Shown: piece by piece, positions 14,893 to 22,829 of the stretch | Layout: every line of letters starts with the position of its first letter | Position numbering within the stretch: position 1 is the first letter of the stretch | Assembly (NCBI GenBank): GCA_023386235.1 | Contig: JAEWKC010000048.1 | Span: 1-33,285 of the forward strand | DNA from: Bacteroidota bacterium | GTDB lineage: Bacteria > Bacteroidota > Bacteroidia > Chitinophagales > Chitinophagaceae | DNA: 33,285 nt | Direction: 5' to 3' | Made by a program: the position numbers and the translations under genes | The notes under the pieces: model-generated | The model's input: only the letters and a program-made list of their open reading frames with translations | What the model was told of the DNA's origin: nothing | The model's database searches: none

Positions 14893-16560
14893 ATGAATTG
14901 GATAATAGATCTGTTCAATAACCACGAATCCGTAGCTTATACCGTTATTATTTACGCCATTACAATTGCGTTGGGCGTAACGCTGGGGAAAATAAAATTC
15001 TTCGGCGTATCGCTGGGTATAACATTTGTTTTGTTTGTAGGCATCGCATTGTCTCATTTTGGTTTTGTTGTTAATCCTGAAATTCAGCATTTCGTTAAAG
15101 AGTTCGGTTTAATCTTATTCGTATACACTATCGGCTTGCAGGTAGGCCCCGGCTTCTTTGCTTCGTTTAAAAAAGAAGGTCTGAAACTAAACTTAATAGC
15201 TTTAATTATTATTTTGATGGCCGCGGTAGTCGTTATCACTTTACATTATACTACCGGCACTACTATAGAAAACTTGGTAGGCATTATGAGTGGCGCCGTA
15301 ACCAATACACCCGGTTTAGGAGCTGCGCAACAAACTTTATCGGAAATAAAACCCGAGCTGGTAAAAAATCTTTCCACGGGCTATGCAATTGCTTATCCGT
15401 TTGGTGTGGTAGGCATTATATTAGTAATGCTCGCTTTCAAATCTATATTCAGAGTAAATCTGGATGCAGAATCCAGATTAAACACCTGGAAAAAATCTGC
15501 TACGGCCTCTTCTTTCAAGCGTCAGGCTATCCAAATAAAAAACCCTAACCTTTATAACAAGCAGTTGGGCACGCTTTGGGATACATTAAACTTCAGCTTT
15601 ATTGTTTCGCGCATTTTTGACGGCAATGAAATTCTTCCTGCCAGAAAAGAAATGATTATGAAAGAGAATGATATCATTCTGGTAATTGCAAGCGCTGAAG
15701 ATATGGAAAAAGTAAAAAACCTGGTAGGTCCCGAAAGCAGTTTTGAAATGATGGGAGAAGAGCATAATACCCGCCATGTAGTATCGCGCAGAGTGAATGT
15801 ATCGCAACCAAAAGCCTATACAAAAACCCTGGGCAACCTGAATGTAATTTCGCGCTACAATGTAACTATATCAAGGGTTTACAGAGCCGGCATAGAATTT
15901 ATTCCCAATGCAGGTACCAAGTTGCAGTTTGGCGACACGCTTACCGTAATTGGTGAAGAACACAATATTGATGCGCTGGCAAAAGATTTTGGTAACAAAA
16001 AAAGCCTGAGAAAGCCGCATGTGGCCGAATTGTTTCTGGGCATTACCTTAGGTGTATTAGTCGGAAGCATTCCATTCAGCATACCCGGCGTGCCGGTACC
16101 TGTAAAGCTTGGTCTTGCAGGCGGTCCCTTGATCGTAGCCATACTCATCAGCCGTTTCGGAGGTAAATTTTCGGTAACGCACTACGTTTCTCAAAGCGCT
16201 AATTTAATGGTAAGAGAAATAGGAATTGTATTATTTCTTGCCAGTGTGGGATTGGGTGCCGGTCAGGGTTTTATAGATACACTTATGCACGGCGACGGTC
16301 TTAGCTGGATGCTGATGGGCGTTGCCATCACGCTGATTCCTTTAATTACCGGTGCGCTCGTTGGCAGGTTTATTTACAGGCTGGATTTTCTGGAAATGTG
16401 CGGTATATTATCAGGAGCCTCTACCGATCCCCCGGCACTGGCGTTTGCACATCAGGTAACAGCTTCAGACAGCCCGGCGCTTACTTACGCTGCCGTATAT
16501 CCTTTTACAACATTAATGAGAATTCTGATGGCGCAGCTACTGATCCTGTTATTTATTTAG
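14893..16560 (+). CDS. AspT/YidE-family putative transporter with two TrkA-C (RCK_C) domains
   Basis: This 555-residue membrane protein belongs to the AspT/YidE/YbjL (AAEx) transporter family. Two hydrophobic halves (about 1-185 and 375-555) carry the duplicated family sequence; SGAVTNTPGLGAAQQ (about 137-151) and SGASTDPPALAFAHQ (about 513-527) are the matching repeats. Between them, at about 205-365, are two cytoplasmic RCK_C domains (NDIILVIASAEDMEKV and FGDTLTVIGEEHNIDAL), which often bind ligands and gate transport. Family members include an aspartate:alanine exchanger, but substrates of the YidE type are unknown. A long hairpin terminator follows the gene. Confidence 0.9.
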   Translation: MNWIIDLFNNHESVAYTVIIYAITIALGVTLGKIKFFGVSLGITFVLFVGIALSHFGFVVNPEIQHFVKEFGLILFVYTIGLQVGPGFFASFKKEGLKLNLIALIIILMAAVVVITLHYTTGTTIENLVGIMSGAVTNTPGLGAAQQTLSEIKPELVKNLSTGYAIAYPFGVVGIILVMLAFKSIFRVNLDAESRLNTWKKSATASSFKRQAIQIKNPNLYNKQLGTLWDTLNFSFIVSRIFDGNEILPARKEMIMKENDIILVIASAEDMEKVKNLVGPESSFEMMGEEHNTRHVVSRRVNVSQPKAYTKTLGNLNVISRYNVTISRVYRAGIEFIPNAGTKLQFGDTLTVIGEEHNIDALAKDFGNKKSLRKPHVAELFLGITLGVLVGSIPFSIPGVPVPVKLGLAGGPLIVAILISRFGGKFSVTHYVSQSANLMVREIGIVLFLASVGLGAGQGFIDTLMHGDGLSWMLMGVAITLIPLITGALVGRFIYRLDFLEMCGILSGASTDPPALAFAHQVTASDSPALTYAAVYPFTTLMRILMAQLLILLFI

Positions 16561-16613
16561 CGTTTATTATTATTTCAGGATTGAACTTATAATAACTGTA
16601 AAACTTTTACCAC

Positions 16614-16670
16614 TACCCTCAATAAAAGTGGCCTGAATGAGGCATAGCTTTTATTGAGGGTAAATTTTTT
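16614..16670 (+). terminator. Long hairpin terminator after the transporter gene
   Basis: A perfect 15-bp inverted repeat (TACCCTCAATAAAAG at 16614-16628, its complement at 16648-16662) encloses a loop that has its own GCCT/AGGC mini-stem. It is followed by AAATTTTTTAA. The position 54 bases after the transporter stop fits a rho-independent terminator. Confidence 0.75.
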
Positions 16671-16679
16671 AATATACAT

Positions 16680-16708
16680 AAAAAAAGCTGCCCTGAAATG
16701 GACAGCTT
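16680..16708 (-). terminator. Terminator of ssb
   Basis: On the minus strand a 9-bp stem (AAGCTGTCC / GGGCAGCTT, one G-U pair) is followed by TTTTTTT. It lies 23 bases past the ssb stop and is a clear rho-independent terminator. Confidence 0.85.
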
Positions 16709-16730
16709 ACTATTACTGTTTTATTTTCTT

Positions 16731-17171
16731 TTAAAAAGGAAGATCATCATCTATGTTCTGATCATTTGACAGAGAAGCAGAGGTGCCGCCGGGTTGAGAA
16801 TAATTATTGTCTCCACCCGAAGAAGAAGACCCTGCCACATCGCTGCCCGTGCCATTTCTGGTTCCTAACAGCTGTACATTTTGTACTCTAAGCGATAAGG
16901 ATGCTCCCTGCTTGCCATCTTGTGTTTGATAGGTTCTCACATCAGGGCTGCCTTCTACATATACCTGGGTACCTTTTTTAAGATAGGGAGCAATAGCTGT
17001 TCTATCTGACCAATAAGCACAATCTACCCAAACCGTTCTTTCTTTTTGCTCACCCGAACTGTCTTTAAAACGCTCTGTATGTGCAACACTGAAATTTATT
17101 ACATTACGGCCATTCACGTTGTTTACAACAGCGTCGCGGCCTAAATTGCCTATTACTTGTAGCTTAATCAT
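16731..17171 (-). CDS. ssb: Single-stranded DNA-binding protein
   Basis: This 146-residue protein has an N-terminal OB fold (about 1-105; KLQVIGNLGRDAVVNNVNGR, FSVAHTERFKDSSGE, WVDCAYWSDRT, KKGTQVYVEGSPDVRTYQ), a flexible Gly/Ser/Asn-rich linker and the acidic tip DDDLPF that recruits partner proteins. It binds single-stranded DNA during replication, repair and recombination. The length is a little short of E. coli SSB because the linker is short, which is common. Gene ends at its own terminator. Confidence 0.96.
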   Translation of the reverse strand: MIKLQVIGNLGRDAVVNNVNGRNVINFSVAHTERFKDSSGEQKERTVWVDCAYWSDRTAIAPYLKKGTQVYVEGSPDVRTYQTQDGKQGASLSLRVQNVQLLGTRNGTGSDVAGSSSSGGDNNYSQPGGTSASLSNDQNIDDDLPF

Positions 17172-17227
17172 TGTTCTAATTTTAAAAGTGTTATATTAAG
17201 CAATATACATTTTATTTTTAAATATGC

Positions 17228-17252
17228 AAAAAATGCAGTAAAAAATTACTGC
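17228..17252 (-). terminator. Terminator of the outer-membrane barrel gene
   Basis: On the minus strand GCAGTAA/TTACTGC (17246-17252 and 17235-17241) forms a 7-bp stem with a 4-base loop, followed by ATTTTTTG. It is 31 bases past the stop codon of the gene that ends at 17284. Confidence 0.75.
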
Positions 17253-17283
17253 GTTTAAGACACTATGGATAGACTGATAAAAA

Positions 17284-17856
17284 CTATAAAGAAGAAGGAT
17301 TTTCTTTCATTTGCTTCAGCTTACCGGAAGGCAAATGTATCTGAAAGCCTAAATTAAATCCTAAGCCGTTGGAAGACCCCGCACCGAATGTGCCATTGTA
17401 TTTCAGCAATCCTTCCAAAGCTACATTGGGCGTAATGAAATAAGCATAACCGGGCCCTATGTTAAAATTAAAGCCCAGAGAAGCCCCGTTGGTACCGGCA
17501 ATGCCCACGCCCATTTCACCAAAAAAGCGCCCGTGGTTCAAAAGTGTTTTTACACCTTTTTCGCCCGGTTCCAGATAATATCTTCCAAAAGCGTTTATTC
17601 CGTAATCAAAAATATTACCTTCACTTTCTACTGTCTGGTAACCAAGGCCTACCTTGCCGCCGAGAACAATATTATCTTCAACAAAATAACCTACCTGCGG
17701 ACTTATTCCTAAAGAAAAGCTACTTTTTTCACCAAGTCCAAAACCCATGTTGGCCAGGTGACCGCCAATTATTACATTTCCTTTTTCCAATTGAGCATGG
17801 GCAACGCCCGCGCTGCAAACCAGCGCTGTAAAGAGGCTGAAGAATATCTTTCGCAT
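17284..17856 (-). CDS. Secreted outer-membrane beta-barrel protein, function unknown
   Basis: This 190-residue protein has a clear Sec signal peptide (MRKIFFSLFTALVCSAGVAHA, cut near residue 21). The mature part alternates hydrophobic and polar residues with many Gly and aromatic residues (GNVIIGGHLANMGFG, NIVLGGKVGLGYQTV, FGRYYLEPG, LGFNFNIGPGYAYF, GLGFNLGFQIHLPSG), as in eight-stranded OmpA/OmpW-like barrels. It should sit in the outer membrane. No catalytic motif is seen and no partner gene is adjacent; ssb downstream has its own terminator structure between. Confidence 0.75.
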   Translation of the reverse strand: MRKIFFSLFTALVCSAGVAHAQLEKGNVIIGGHLANMGFGLGEKSSFSLGISPQVGYFVEDNIVLGGKVGLGYQTVESEGNIFDYGINAFGRYYLEPGEKGVKTLLNHGRFFGEMGVGIAGTNGASLGFNFNIGPGYAYFITPNVALEGLLKYNGTFGAGSSNGLGFNLGFQIHLPSGKLKQMKENPSSL

Positions 17857-18060
17857 AATTGAATAATTTAATTTTAATGAAAGTAAAGTTAGAATATTGA
17901 AATTGAATAAAAGTCAGAAATGAGGAAATCTGCATTAAATTTTCAACTGATAAATTTTATACACATATCTGTTAATTTTCTTTAATAATATTTAATACAG
18001 AAACTTTTATGCGAAAAAATAATAAACCTGATAAAGCGGCATAAAAAAATTAATTTTATT

Positions 18061-18068
18061 TAAATTTG
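18061..18068 (+). promoter_or_regulatory. Bacteroidetes -7 box before the YceI lipoprotein gene
   Basis: TAAATTTG matches TAnnTTTG exactly, 17 bases before the ATG. No strong -33 box is seen. Confidence 0.45.
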
Positions 18069-18085
18069 TTGTAAATACACATTAC

Positions 18086-18772
18086 ATGAAAATTGGTAAG
18101 ATAATATCTGTTTTTATATGCGGAATAACTCTTTTGTATGCTTGTGGTAACAATGATACGCCCATAGCTACGGTGGCTGAAGTGCAAGAAGTAGCGGTGC
18201 CTACCGGCATTACCTTTGTGGCAGATACCGCATCAAGCATTATTGAATGGCGGGCATCGCACCGCGGAGGCATTACACCCAGATGGGGCACACTGAAACT
18301 GAAGGACGGTAGCATATCGGTTAATGACAGTACCATCATTTCGGGAGGTTCATTTATTATTGACATGTATACGCTGAAAGTAGATTCGGCTTCGGTAATA
18401 GAACCCGGAAAAACACATCTTGACTTACAGACACATTTGCACAGTACAGAATTTTTTAATTCCGACAGCTTTCCTGAATCAGTATTTGAAATTACAAACG
18501 TATCCTTCTACGATAGCACTGCCAACGCTGGATTGCTAAAAGACGCCACTAATATGGTAAGTGGTAACCTGAAACTAAAAGACAGTACTATTAATATTAC
18601 TTTTCCTGCAAAGATCGCTATTACCGACAGCGTTATAAATGTAGAAGCCAGGTTTATTATAGACCGCTTAAAATGGGGATTGAATTACAGATCGCAGGGA
18701 GATCCTCAAAACTGGATGATTGATAAATCCATACAATTAGGCATCAGGCTCAAAGCAATCAGAAAGGAATAA
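18086..18772 (+). CDS. YceI-like lipoprotein
   Basis: This 228-residue protein starts with a lipoprotein signal (KIISVFICGITLLYACG, lipidated Cys at 20). The rest follows the YceI lipocalin-like fold: ITFVADTASSIIEWRASH, SGGSFIIDMYTLKVDS, LQTHLHSTEFFNSDSFP and the repeated VSGNLKLKDSTINITFP strand. YceI proteins bind amphipathic molecules such as polyisoprenoids; the ligand here is unknown. The lipid anchor implies attachment to the periplasmic side of a membrane. It is transcribed alone, convergent with the FAH-family gene. Confidence 0.88.
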   Translation: MKIGKIISVFICGITLLYACGNNDTPIATVAEVQEVAVPTGITFVADTASSIIEWRASHRGGITPRWGTLKLKDGSISVNDSTIISGGSFIIDMYTLKVDSASVIEPGKTHLDLQTHLHSTEFFNSDSFPESVFEITNVSFYDSTANAGLLKDATNMVSGNLKLKDSTINITFPAKIAITDSVINVEARFIIDRLKWGLNYRSQGDPQNWMIDKSIQLGIRLKAIRKE

Positions 18773-18797
18773 AGTATGCTGAATTTAACTGCTTGTT

Positions 18798-19400
18798 TTA
18801 TTGAATCTGTAGTTCAAAAATAGTTTTATCTTCCAGCACGCCTTTTAAATAATCTCCCGGCAGCACCGACCCGACTCCTTCGGGAGTGCCCGTAAACAGT
18901 ATATCTCCGGGATGCAAGGTAAAATAAACGGAAATATCCGCTATAATTTTATCAATAGAAAAAAGCATCTTTCCAGAAAAACCGTGTTGTACGCTTTCGT
19001 CATTTTTATATAACATGAACTCTATATTGTCCGGGTTTTTCATTTCAGATTTATCCATCCATTTGCCGACAAAAGCAGACCCGTCAAAAGCTTTACTCTT
19101 TTCCCACGGCAATCCATTTGTTTTTAACTTATCCTGTATGTCGCGCGCCGTAAAATCTAACCCGATAGAAATTTTATTCCAATAATTCGCGGCTTCTTTT
19201 TCACTGATATTTTTACCTTCCCTGCATATTTCAATTACCAGTTCGCATTCGTGATGTATATTTTTTGAAAAAGCCGGGTATATAAAATTTTCAGATAGAG
19301 CAGATGAGGGCTTCATGAATACTACCGGCTCGGTAGGAATATCGCTATTAAGCTCCCGTGCATGTGCCGCATAATTTTTTCCGATACAAAAAATATTCAT
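18798..19400 (-). CDS. Fumarylacetoacetate hydrolase (FAH) family protein
   Basis: This 200-residue protein matches the small FAHD1-like members of the FAH family, which act on 2-keto acids (acylpyruvates, oxaloacetate) with a divalent metal. CIGKNYAAHARELN (5-18) is the conserved start, VVFMKPSSALSE (26-37) follows, HHECELVIEI carries the metal-binding ExE (E52, E56 region), and DFTARDIQ and FTGTPEGVGSVLPGD are signature loops. The start codon overlaps the lspA stop (TAATG), which suggests coupled translation. The metabolic role is not clear from the neighbours. Confidence 0.88.
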   Translation of the reverse strand: MNIFCIGKNYAAHARELNSDIPTEPVVFMKPSSALSENFIYPAFSKNIHHECELVIEICREGKNISEKEAANYWNKISIGLDFTARDIQDKLKTNGLPWEKSKAFDGSAFVGKWMDKSEMKNPDNIEFMLYKNDESVQHGFSGKMLFSIDKIIADISVYFTLHPGDILFTGTPEGVGSVLPGDYLKGVLEDKTIFELQIQ

Positions 19401-20068
19401 TATAAAAATTTAGTTTTTTCTGCAGGTTCTTTTTTATCCTCAGGAAAGAATTTTTTTTGCCAGATAAGCAACGCGATGACACCGACAGAAATATAAGAGT
19501 CTGCAAAATTAAAGATATACTGAAAAAAGTTGATCGTGTTACCGCCCCAAATAGGAATCCAATCGGGCAATTGATAATTTTGAATGATAGGAAAATACAA
19601 CATATCCACCACTACGCCGTGCAGGAAAGAAGAATATCCGTTGGAAGAAAGAGCAGCTACGCCGTCATAATCAACCCAGTGTTTTGTAGCGGTATCAAAT
19701 ACAAGTCCTTTGTCAAATATCATTCCGTAAAACATACTATCTATAAGGTTTCCGGCTGCTCCGGCAAATATCAGGCTCACACAAATTAGAAATCCCGGAT
19801 GCATTTTTTTTCTGCTTATTTTCCTAATAAAAAATATGCCCCAGATTACCGCTGCCAGCCTGAACAGCGTAAGAAACATTTTGCCCCAGCCGCCACCAAA
19901 CTGCCAGCCCCAGGCCATTCCGGGGTTTTCAACAAAATTCAGTCTGAACCAGCTGCCCAAAACATGAACTTCTTCGCCTAATTCAAAATTAAGCTTGATG
20001 TAAAATTTAGTTATCTGATCAATTATCAGTAACAGAACTACCAGTAGTGCTATATGCTTTCCTTTCAC
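19400..20068 (-). CDS. lspA: Lipoprotein signal peptidase (signal peptidase II)
   Basis: This 222-residue four-helix inner-membrane aspartic protease cleaves the signal peptide of prolipoproteins after lipidation. The catalytic Asp pair is D155 in VVDMLYF and D190 in FNFADSYISVG. Other family pieces are the N-terminal LLIIDQITKFYIKLN, FVENPGMAWGWQF and AGAAGNLIDSM. The usual Arg after GNxxD is Ser here. A stretch of roughly 35 residues (112-147) is inserted before the first catalytic Asp, which makes the protein longer than E. coli LspA; this is common in Bacteroidetes. Substrates in this window include the YceI and GH20 lipoproteins. Confidence 0.95.
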   Translation of the reverse strand: MKGKHIALLVVLLLIIDQITKFYIKLNFELGEEVHVLGSWFRLNFVENPGMAWGWQFGGGWGKMFLTLFRLAAVIWGIFFIRKISRKKMHPGFLICVSLIFAGAAGNLIDSMFYGMIFDKGLVFDTATKHWVDYDGVAALSSNGYSSFLHGVVVDMLYFPIIQNYQLPDWIPIWGGNTINFFQYIFNFADSYISVGVIALLIWQKKFFPEDKKEPAEKTKFL

Positions 20069-20114
20069 AATATCAAATTATGACTTAAAAAATTGCAGCG
20101 AAGGTAAGCGTTTT

Positions 20115-20513
20115 TTATGCTTCTGCCTTACGCTTATGGTTAAAATACATAATAAATTTTCTGGCTATAAAAAAACCTGCGATTGCACCTACTGCGTCTG
20201 CTATCATATCCCCTACTTCGAAGCCCCTGGGGTTGGTAAGATTCTTTTGTACATACTCCATGGCAATGCCGTAAGCGATTGCCACCAACATAACCAGAAA
20301 TATTTTGAAAGCATTTTTATGAAACGGCGCCAATCTATATGGCCAGGCAAACAGTAATACCATAATAGCGAACAACGCAGCATGAACCGCTTTATCGGCA
20401 AAAGGAATTTCAAACTCTACTTCTTTAAAATCCTTTGGTGGCAGCGTAAGCAAAATATAAATTAAGATTACCCAAATTATAAAAGGAATAAATCCTGAGA
20501 ATTTATTGATCAC
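20115..20513 (-). CDS. VanZ-like family membrane protein
   Basis: This 132-residue protein has four predicted membrane segments (about 8-24, 43-60, 70-86, 107-122). Landmarks of VanZ-like proteins are ADKAVHAALFAIMVLLFAW (39-57) and the last segments with AIAYGIAMEYVQK and FEVGDMIADAVGAIAGFF. The biochemical role of the family is unknown; VanZ itself gives low teicoplanin resistance. It starts 2 bp after the LpxD-like gene stop and precedes lspA by 46 bp, so it belongs to an envelope operon. Confidence 0.88.
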   Translation of the reverse strand: MINKFSGFIPFIIWVILIYILLTLPPKDFKEVEFEIPFADKAVHAALFAIMVLLFAWPYRLAPFHKNAFKIFLVMLVAIAYGIAMEYVQKNLTNPRGFEVGDMIADAVGAIAGFFIARKFIMYFNHKRKAEA

Positions 20514-20515
20514 AA

Positions 20516-21472
20516 CTATTTTTTTTCTTCTTCAAAAACTTTTTTCCAAATTTCCGGTATGCGCTTAACCCACGCCAGCTCTCGTTTTTTAGCCATTGCC
20601 GGTTCTGCCGGATAGCCAAAATATGTTTTACCACCCTCAAGAGAAGAAGGCACACCGCTCTGCGCCATCACTTGTGCATTTTGTCCTATCGTCAGGGTTT
20701 TACTTACGCCCACCTGTCCCCAAAGGGTTACGCCATCTTCTATCACACAAGCGCCCGCGATGCCTACCTGCGCGGCAAAAAGACAATTTTTGCCCACCTG
20801 TGTATCATGCCCGATATGTACATGATTGTCCAGTTTCGTTCCTTCGCCTATTACCGTTGATGCTGTCACGCCCCTGTCAATAGTACAGCCGGCGCCAATT
20901 TCCACAAAATCTTTTATTACTACATTGCCACAGCTCTGCATTTTTTTATACCAAACATTTCGGTCTTTTTTAGTATTGTAATAAAACGCATCGCTACCGA
21001 TAACACTACCCGATTGTATAATCACGTTATTTCCTATTTCGGTATAATCCATTACAGACACGTTGGGATAGATGATACAGTTATCACCAATTTTCACATC
21101 TTTACCAATAAAAACGTTGGGCATGATGATGGTATTATCTCCCGTTTGCAAAGTACTGCTTACCGCTTCGCTTGCGGGGGTAAATGGCCTGAAATGATTG
21201 ACTATTGTAAGATACGCTTCAAAAGGATCTTGCACGTACAACAGGTTTTTTCCGTTTGTGTCTTCAATATCTTTTGAATTAATAATGATGTGCGAAGCAT
21301 CACTATTGATGCAGGTTTCATAGTATTTAGGATGATCAACAAAAACAAGATCGCCTTTTTCTACTTTATGTATTTCATTGATACCTTCCGCCAGGGCGTT
21401 TTCATTACCTATTATTTCAGCATTTATCAACTTCTGTATCCATTGCAGTTTCACGGGTTGAGGAAATTTCAT
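20516..21472 (-). CDS. LpxD-like UDP-3-O-acylglucosamine N-acyltransferase paralogue
   Basis: This 318-residue protein has an N-terminal uridine-binding-like domain (about 1-100) and then a left-handed beta helix of hexapeptide repeats (IGKDVKIGDNCIIYPNVSV onward to about 290). Catalytic-type His lies in NHVHIGHDTQVG, matching the IAHN motif of LpxD. It departs from canonical LpxD at the substrate loop: SDAFYYNTKKDRNVWYKK in place of the usual DGFGF...Y.KIPQ sequence. Bacteroidetes commonly have a second, divergent LpxD-like gene, so this may be the paralogue rather than the main lipid A enzyme. It leads the operon LpxD-like, vanZ-like, lspA, FAH. Confidence 0.82.
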   Translation of the reverse strand: MKFPQPVKLQWIQKLINAEIIGNENALAEGINEIHKVEKGDLVFVDHPKYYETCINSDASHIIINSKDIEDTNGKNLLYVQDPFEAYLTIVNHFRPFTPASEAVSSTLQTGDNTIIMPNVFIGKDVKIGDNCIIYPNVSVMDYTEIGNNVIIQSGSVIGSDAFYYNTKKDRNVWYKKMQSCGNVVIKDFVEIGAGCTIDRGVTASTVIGEGTKLDNHVHIGHDTQVGKNCLFAAQVGIAGACVIEDGVTLWGQVGVSKTLTIGQNAQVMAQSGVPSSLEGGKTYFGYPAEPAMAKKRELAWVKRIPEIWKKVFEEEKK

Positions 21473-21744
21473 GGTGATAATTTTTTATTTACAGAAAATA
21501 TTTTTTTAAAGAATTGGAAGTTTTTTTTATTAATTACTAAAGTTTTTTATGTTGTATAAATGAGTTTTTATTTTCATTAGCAATAAAGAAACCTATTGTA
21601 CTCTCTTTGCATCAACACGCTAGAACTATTTATTCATGCGTATTTCAGAAAAATAAATTCTCACAACATCAGTATATTTATTTTACCGAAATTAAGTAAT
21701 GCACATTTTTAAAAAAATTTGTGCATAAATTTATTTGTAAATAT
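21473..21744. other. AT-rich intergenic spacer upstream of the LpxD-like gene
   Basis: About 270 very AT-rich bases with no coding signal. They must contain the promoter of the divergent-facing minus-strand operon that starts at 21472, but I could not pick a -33/-7 pair. The remainder of the 439-bp gap holds the candidate small RNA described separately. Confidence 0.5.
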
Positions 21745-21776
21745 TTTGTGTTGCACTAAAACATTTTATAATATTG
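21745..21776 (+). promoter_or_regulatory. Orphan promoter-like pair upstream of a terminator hairpin
   Basis: TTTG at 21745-21748, a 20-base spacer, and TAATATTG at 21769-21776 (7 of 8 to TAnnTTTG) form a plausible Bacteroidetes promoter. No plus-strand gene lies downstream, only a hairpin pair ending in a terminator. Confidence 0.4.
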
Positions 21777-21780
21777 TATT

Positions 21781-21857
21781 AGGAAATTGTTTTTCCTACT
21801 TACTAACACACTATAAATTGAAAATCTCACAAAGTTGTTGTGAGATTTTTGTTTTTA
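21781..21857 (+). ncRNA. Candidate small RNA with 3' terminator hairpin
   Basis: A possible transcript of about 75 bases follows the promoter-like pair. It starts with a 7-bp hairpin TAGGAAA/TTTCCTA (21780-21786 and 21792-21798), then has a single-stranded stretch, then a perfect 12-bp hairpin AAAATCTCACAA/TTGTGAGATTTT (21821-21832 and 21838-21849) with TTTTTGTTTTT. The strong T-tract is on the plus side, where no gene needs it. It could instead be the terminator of dapA read from the minus strand, but that side has a weaker T-run. I know no family match. Confidence 0.35.
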
Positions 21858-21911
21858 TAAAGTATTCTATCATCTTGTTGCTATATAGATTCTTTCAATC
21901 CCCGCTACACG

Positions 21912-22799
21912 CTACTGTGCATTCTTCAGATAGTCTTTTATAAGTTGATGCAAGCTTTCACTCACCGGTACCACAGGAAGCCTTGTTATATTTTTCACCA
22001 AGCCTTTTTCGTTCATAAAAGCTTTAATACCCGCAGGGTTATTTTCCATAAACATAAGATCGTAAGCGTTTATCATTTTATCATTAATGATTTTAGCTTC
22101 TTTAAAATTATTATTCAAACAATGATTTACCAATCCACTCATTTCATTTGGAAAAGCATTACCCGCAACACTTATAACACCATCCATACCTAAAGCCATC
22201 TGAGCAATTATTAAGTCATCATCTCCACTGGTTACTAAAAAGTCTTCGGGCACTCTGCGCAGTATTTCCGTGATCTGCCTGAAGTTTCCTCCGGCTTCTT
22301 TTATACCTCCTATGTTTGCTACTTCATTTGCCAAACGTATAGTGGTAGTGGCCTCTAAATTACGCCCTGTACGAGCCGTTACATTATACAATAATATGGG
22401 CTTGGGCGAATTTTCTGCAATCAGTTTATAATGTTGAAATAAGCCTTCCTGCGAAGGTTTATTGTAGTATGGAGATACGCTTAATACAGACGTGGCTTTA
22501 TCAAGTGGCAATCTCTCCAAATTTTTTAAAACTTCTTTTGTATTGTTGCCGCCAACACCCACTACAATAGGCACTTTGCCGTCTACCTTATTGTATACAA
22601 AATTTATCAGTTCTACTTTTTCTTCATATTCAATGGTCGACGCTTCTCCTGTAGTACCCAGTATTACAAGAAAATTTACGCCACCATCCAGCAAGAAATC
22701 AATCGTTTTATCTAATGATTGATAATCTATACTTTCATCTTCATTAAAAGGCGTGACTACTGCAACACCCGTACCTTTCAAAATGTTTCTTAACGACAT
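21912..22799 (-). CDS. dapA: 4-hydroxy-tetrahydrodipicolinate synthase
   Basis: This 295-residue TIM-barrel enzyme condenses pyruvate with aspartate semialdehyde in the lysine/diaminopimelate pathway. GTGVAVVTPF (9-18) is the family start, LGTTGEAST (47-55) carries the pyruvate-binding Thr pair, Y138 in LLYNVTARTGRN is the proton-relay Tyr, and K167 in GGIKEAGG is the Schiff-base Lys. Later TSGDDDLI and GVISVAGNAFP are also typical. Length is normal. It lies downstream of accA by 30 bp on the same strand and is probably cotranscribed. Confidence 0.96.
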   Translation of the reverse strand: MSLRNILKGTGVAVVTPFNEDESIDYQSLDKTIDFLLDGGVNFLVILGTTGEASTIEYEEKVELINFVYNKVDGKVPIVVGVGGNNTKEVLKNLERLPLDKATSVLSVSPYYNKPSQEGLFQHYKLIAENSPKPILLYNVTARTGRNLEATTTIRLANEVANIGGIKEAGGNFRQITEILRRVPEDFLVTSGDDDLIIAQMALGMDGVISVAGNAFPNEMSGLVNHCLNNNFKEAKIINDKMINAYDLMFMENNPAGIKAFMNEKGLVKNITRLPVVPVSESLHQLIKDYLKNAQ

Positions 22800-22829
22800 T
22801 ATTTTTTTAGTTTATTATTGATATTTATT

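Noticed and set aside
21719..21943. 74-codon plus-strand open frame before dapA
   Set aside because: It is Cys/Phe/Ile-rich from AT-rich DNA, runs through the terminator hairpin and into the 3' end of dapA.
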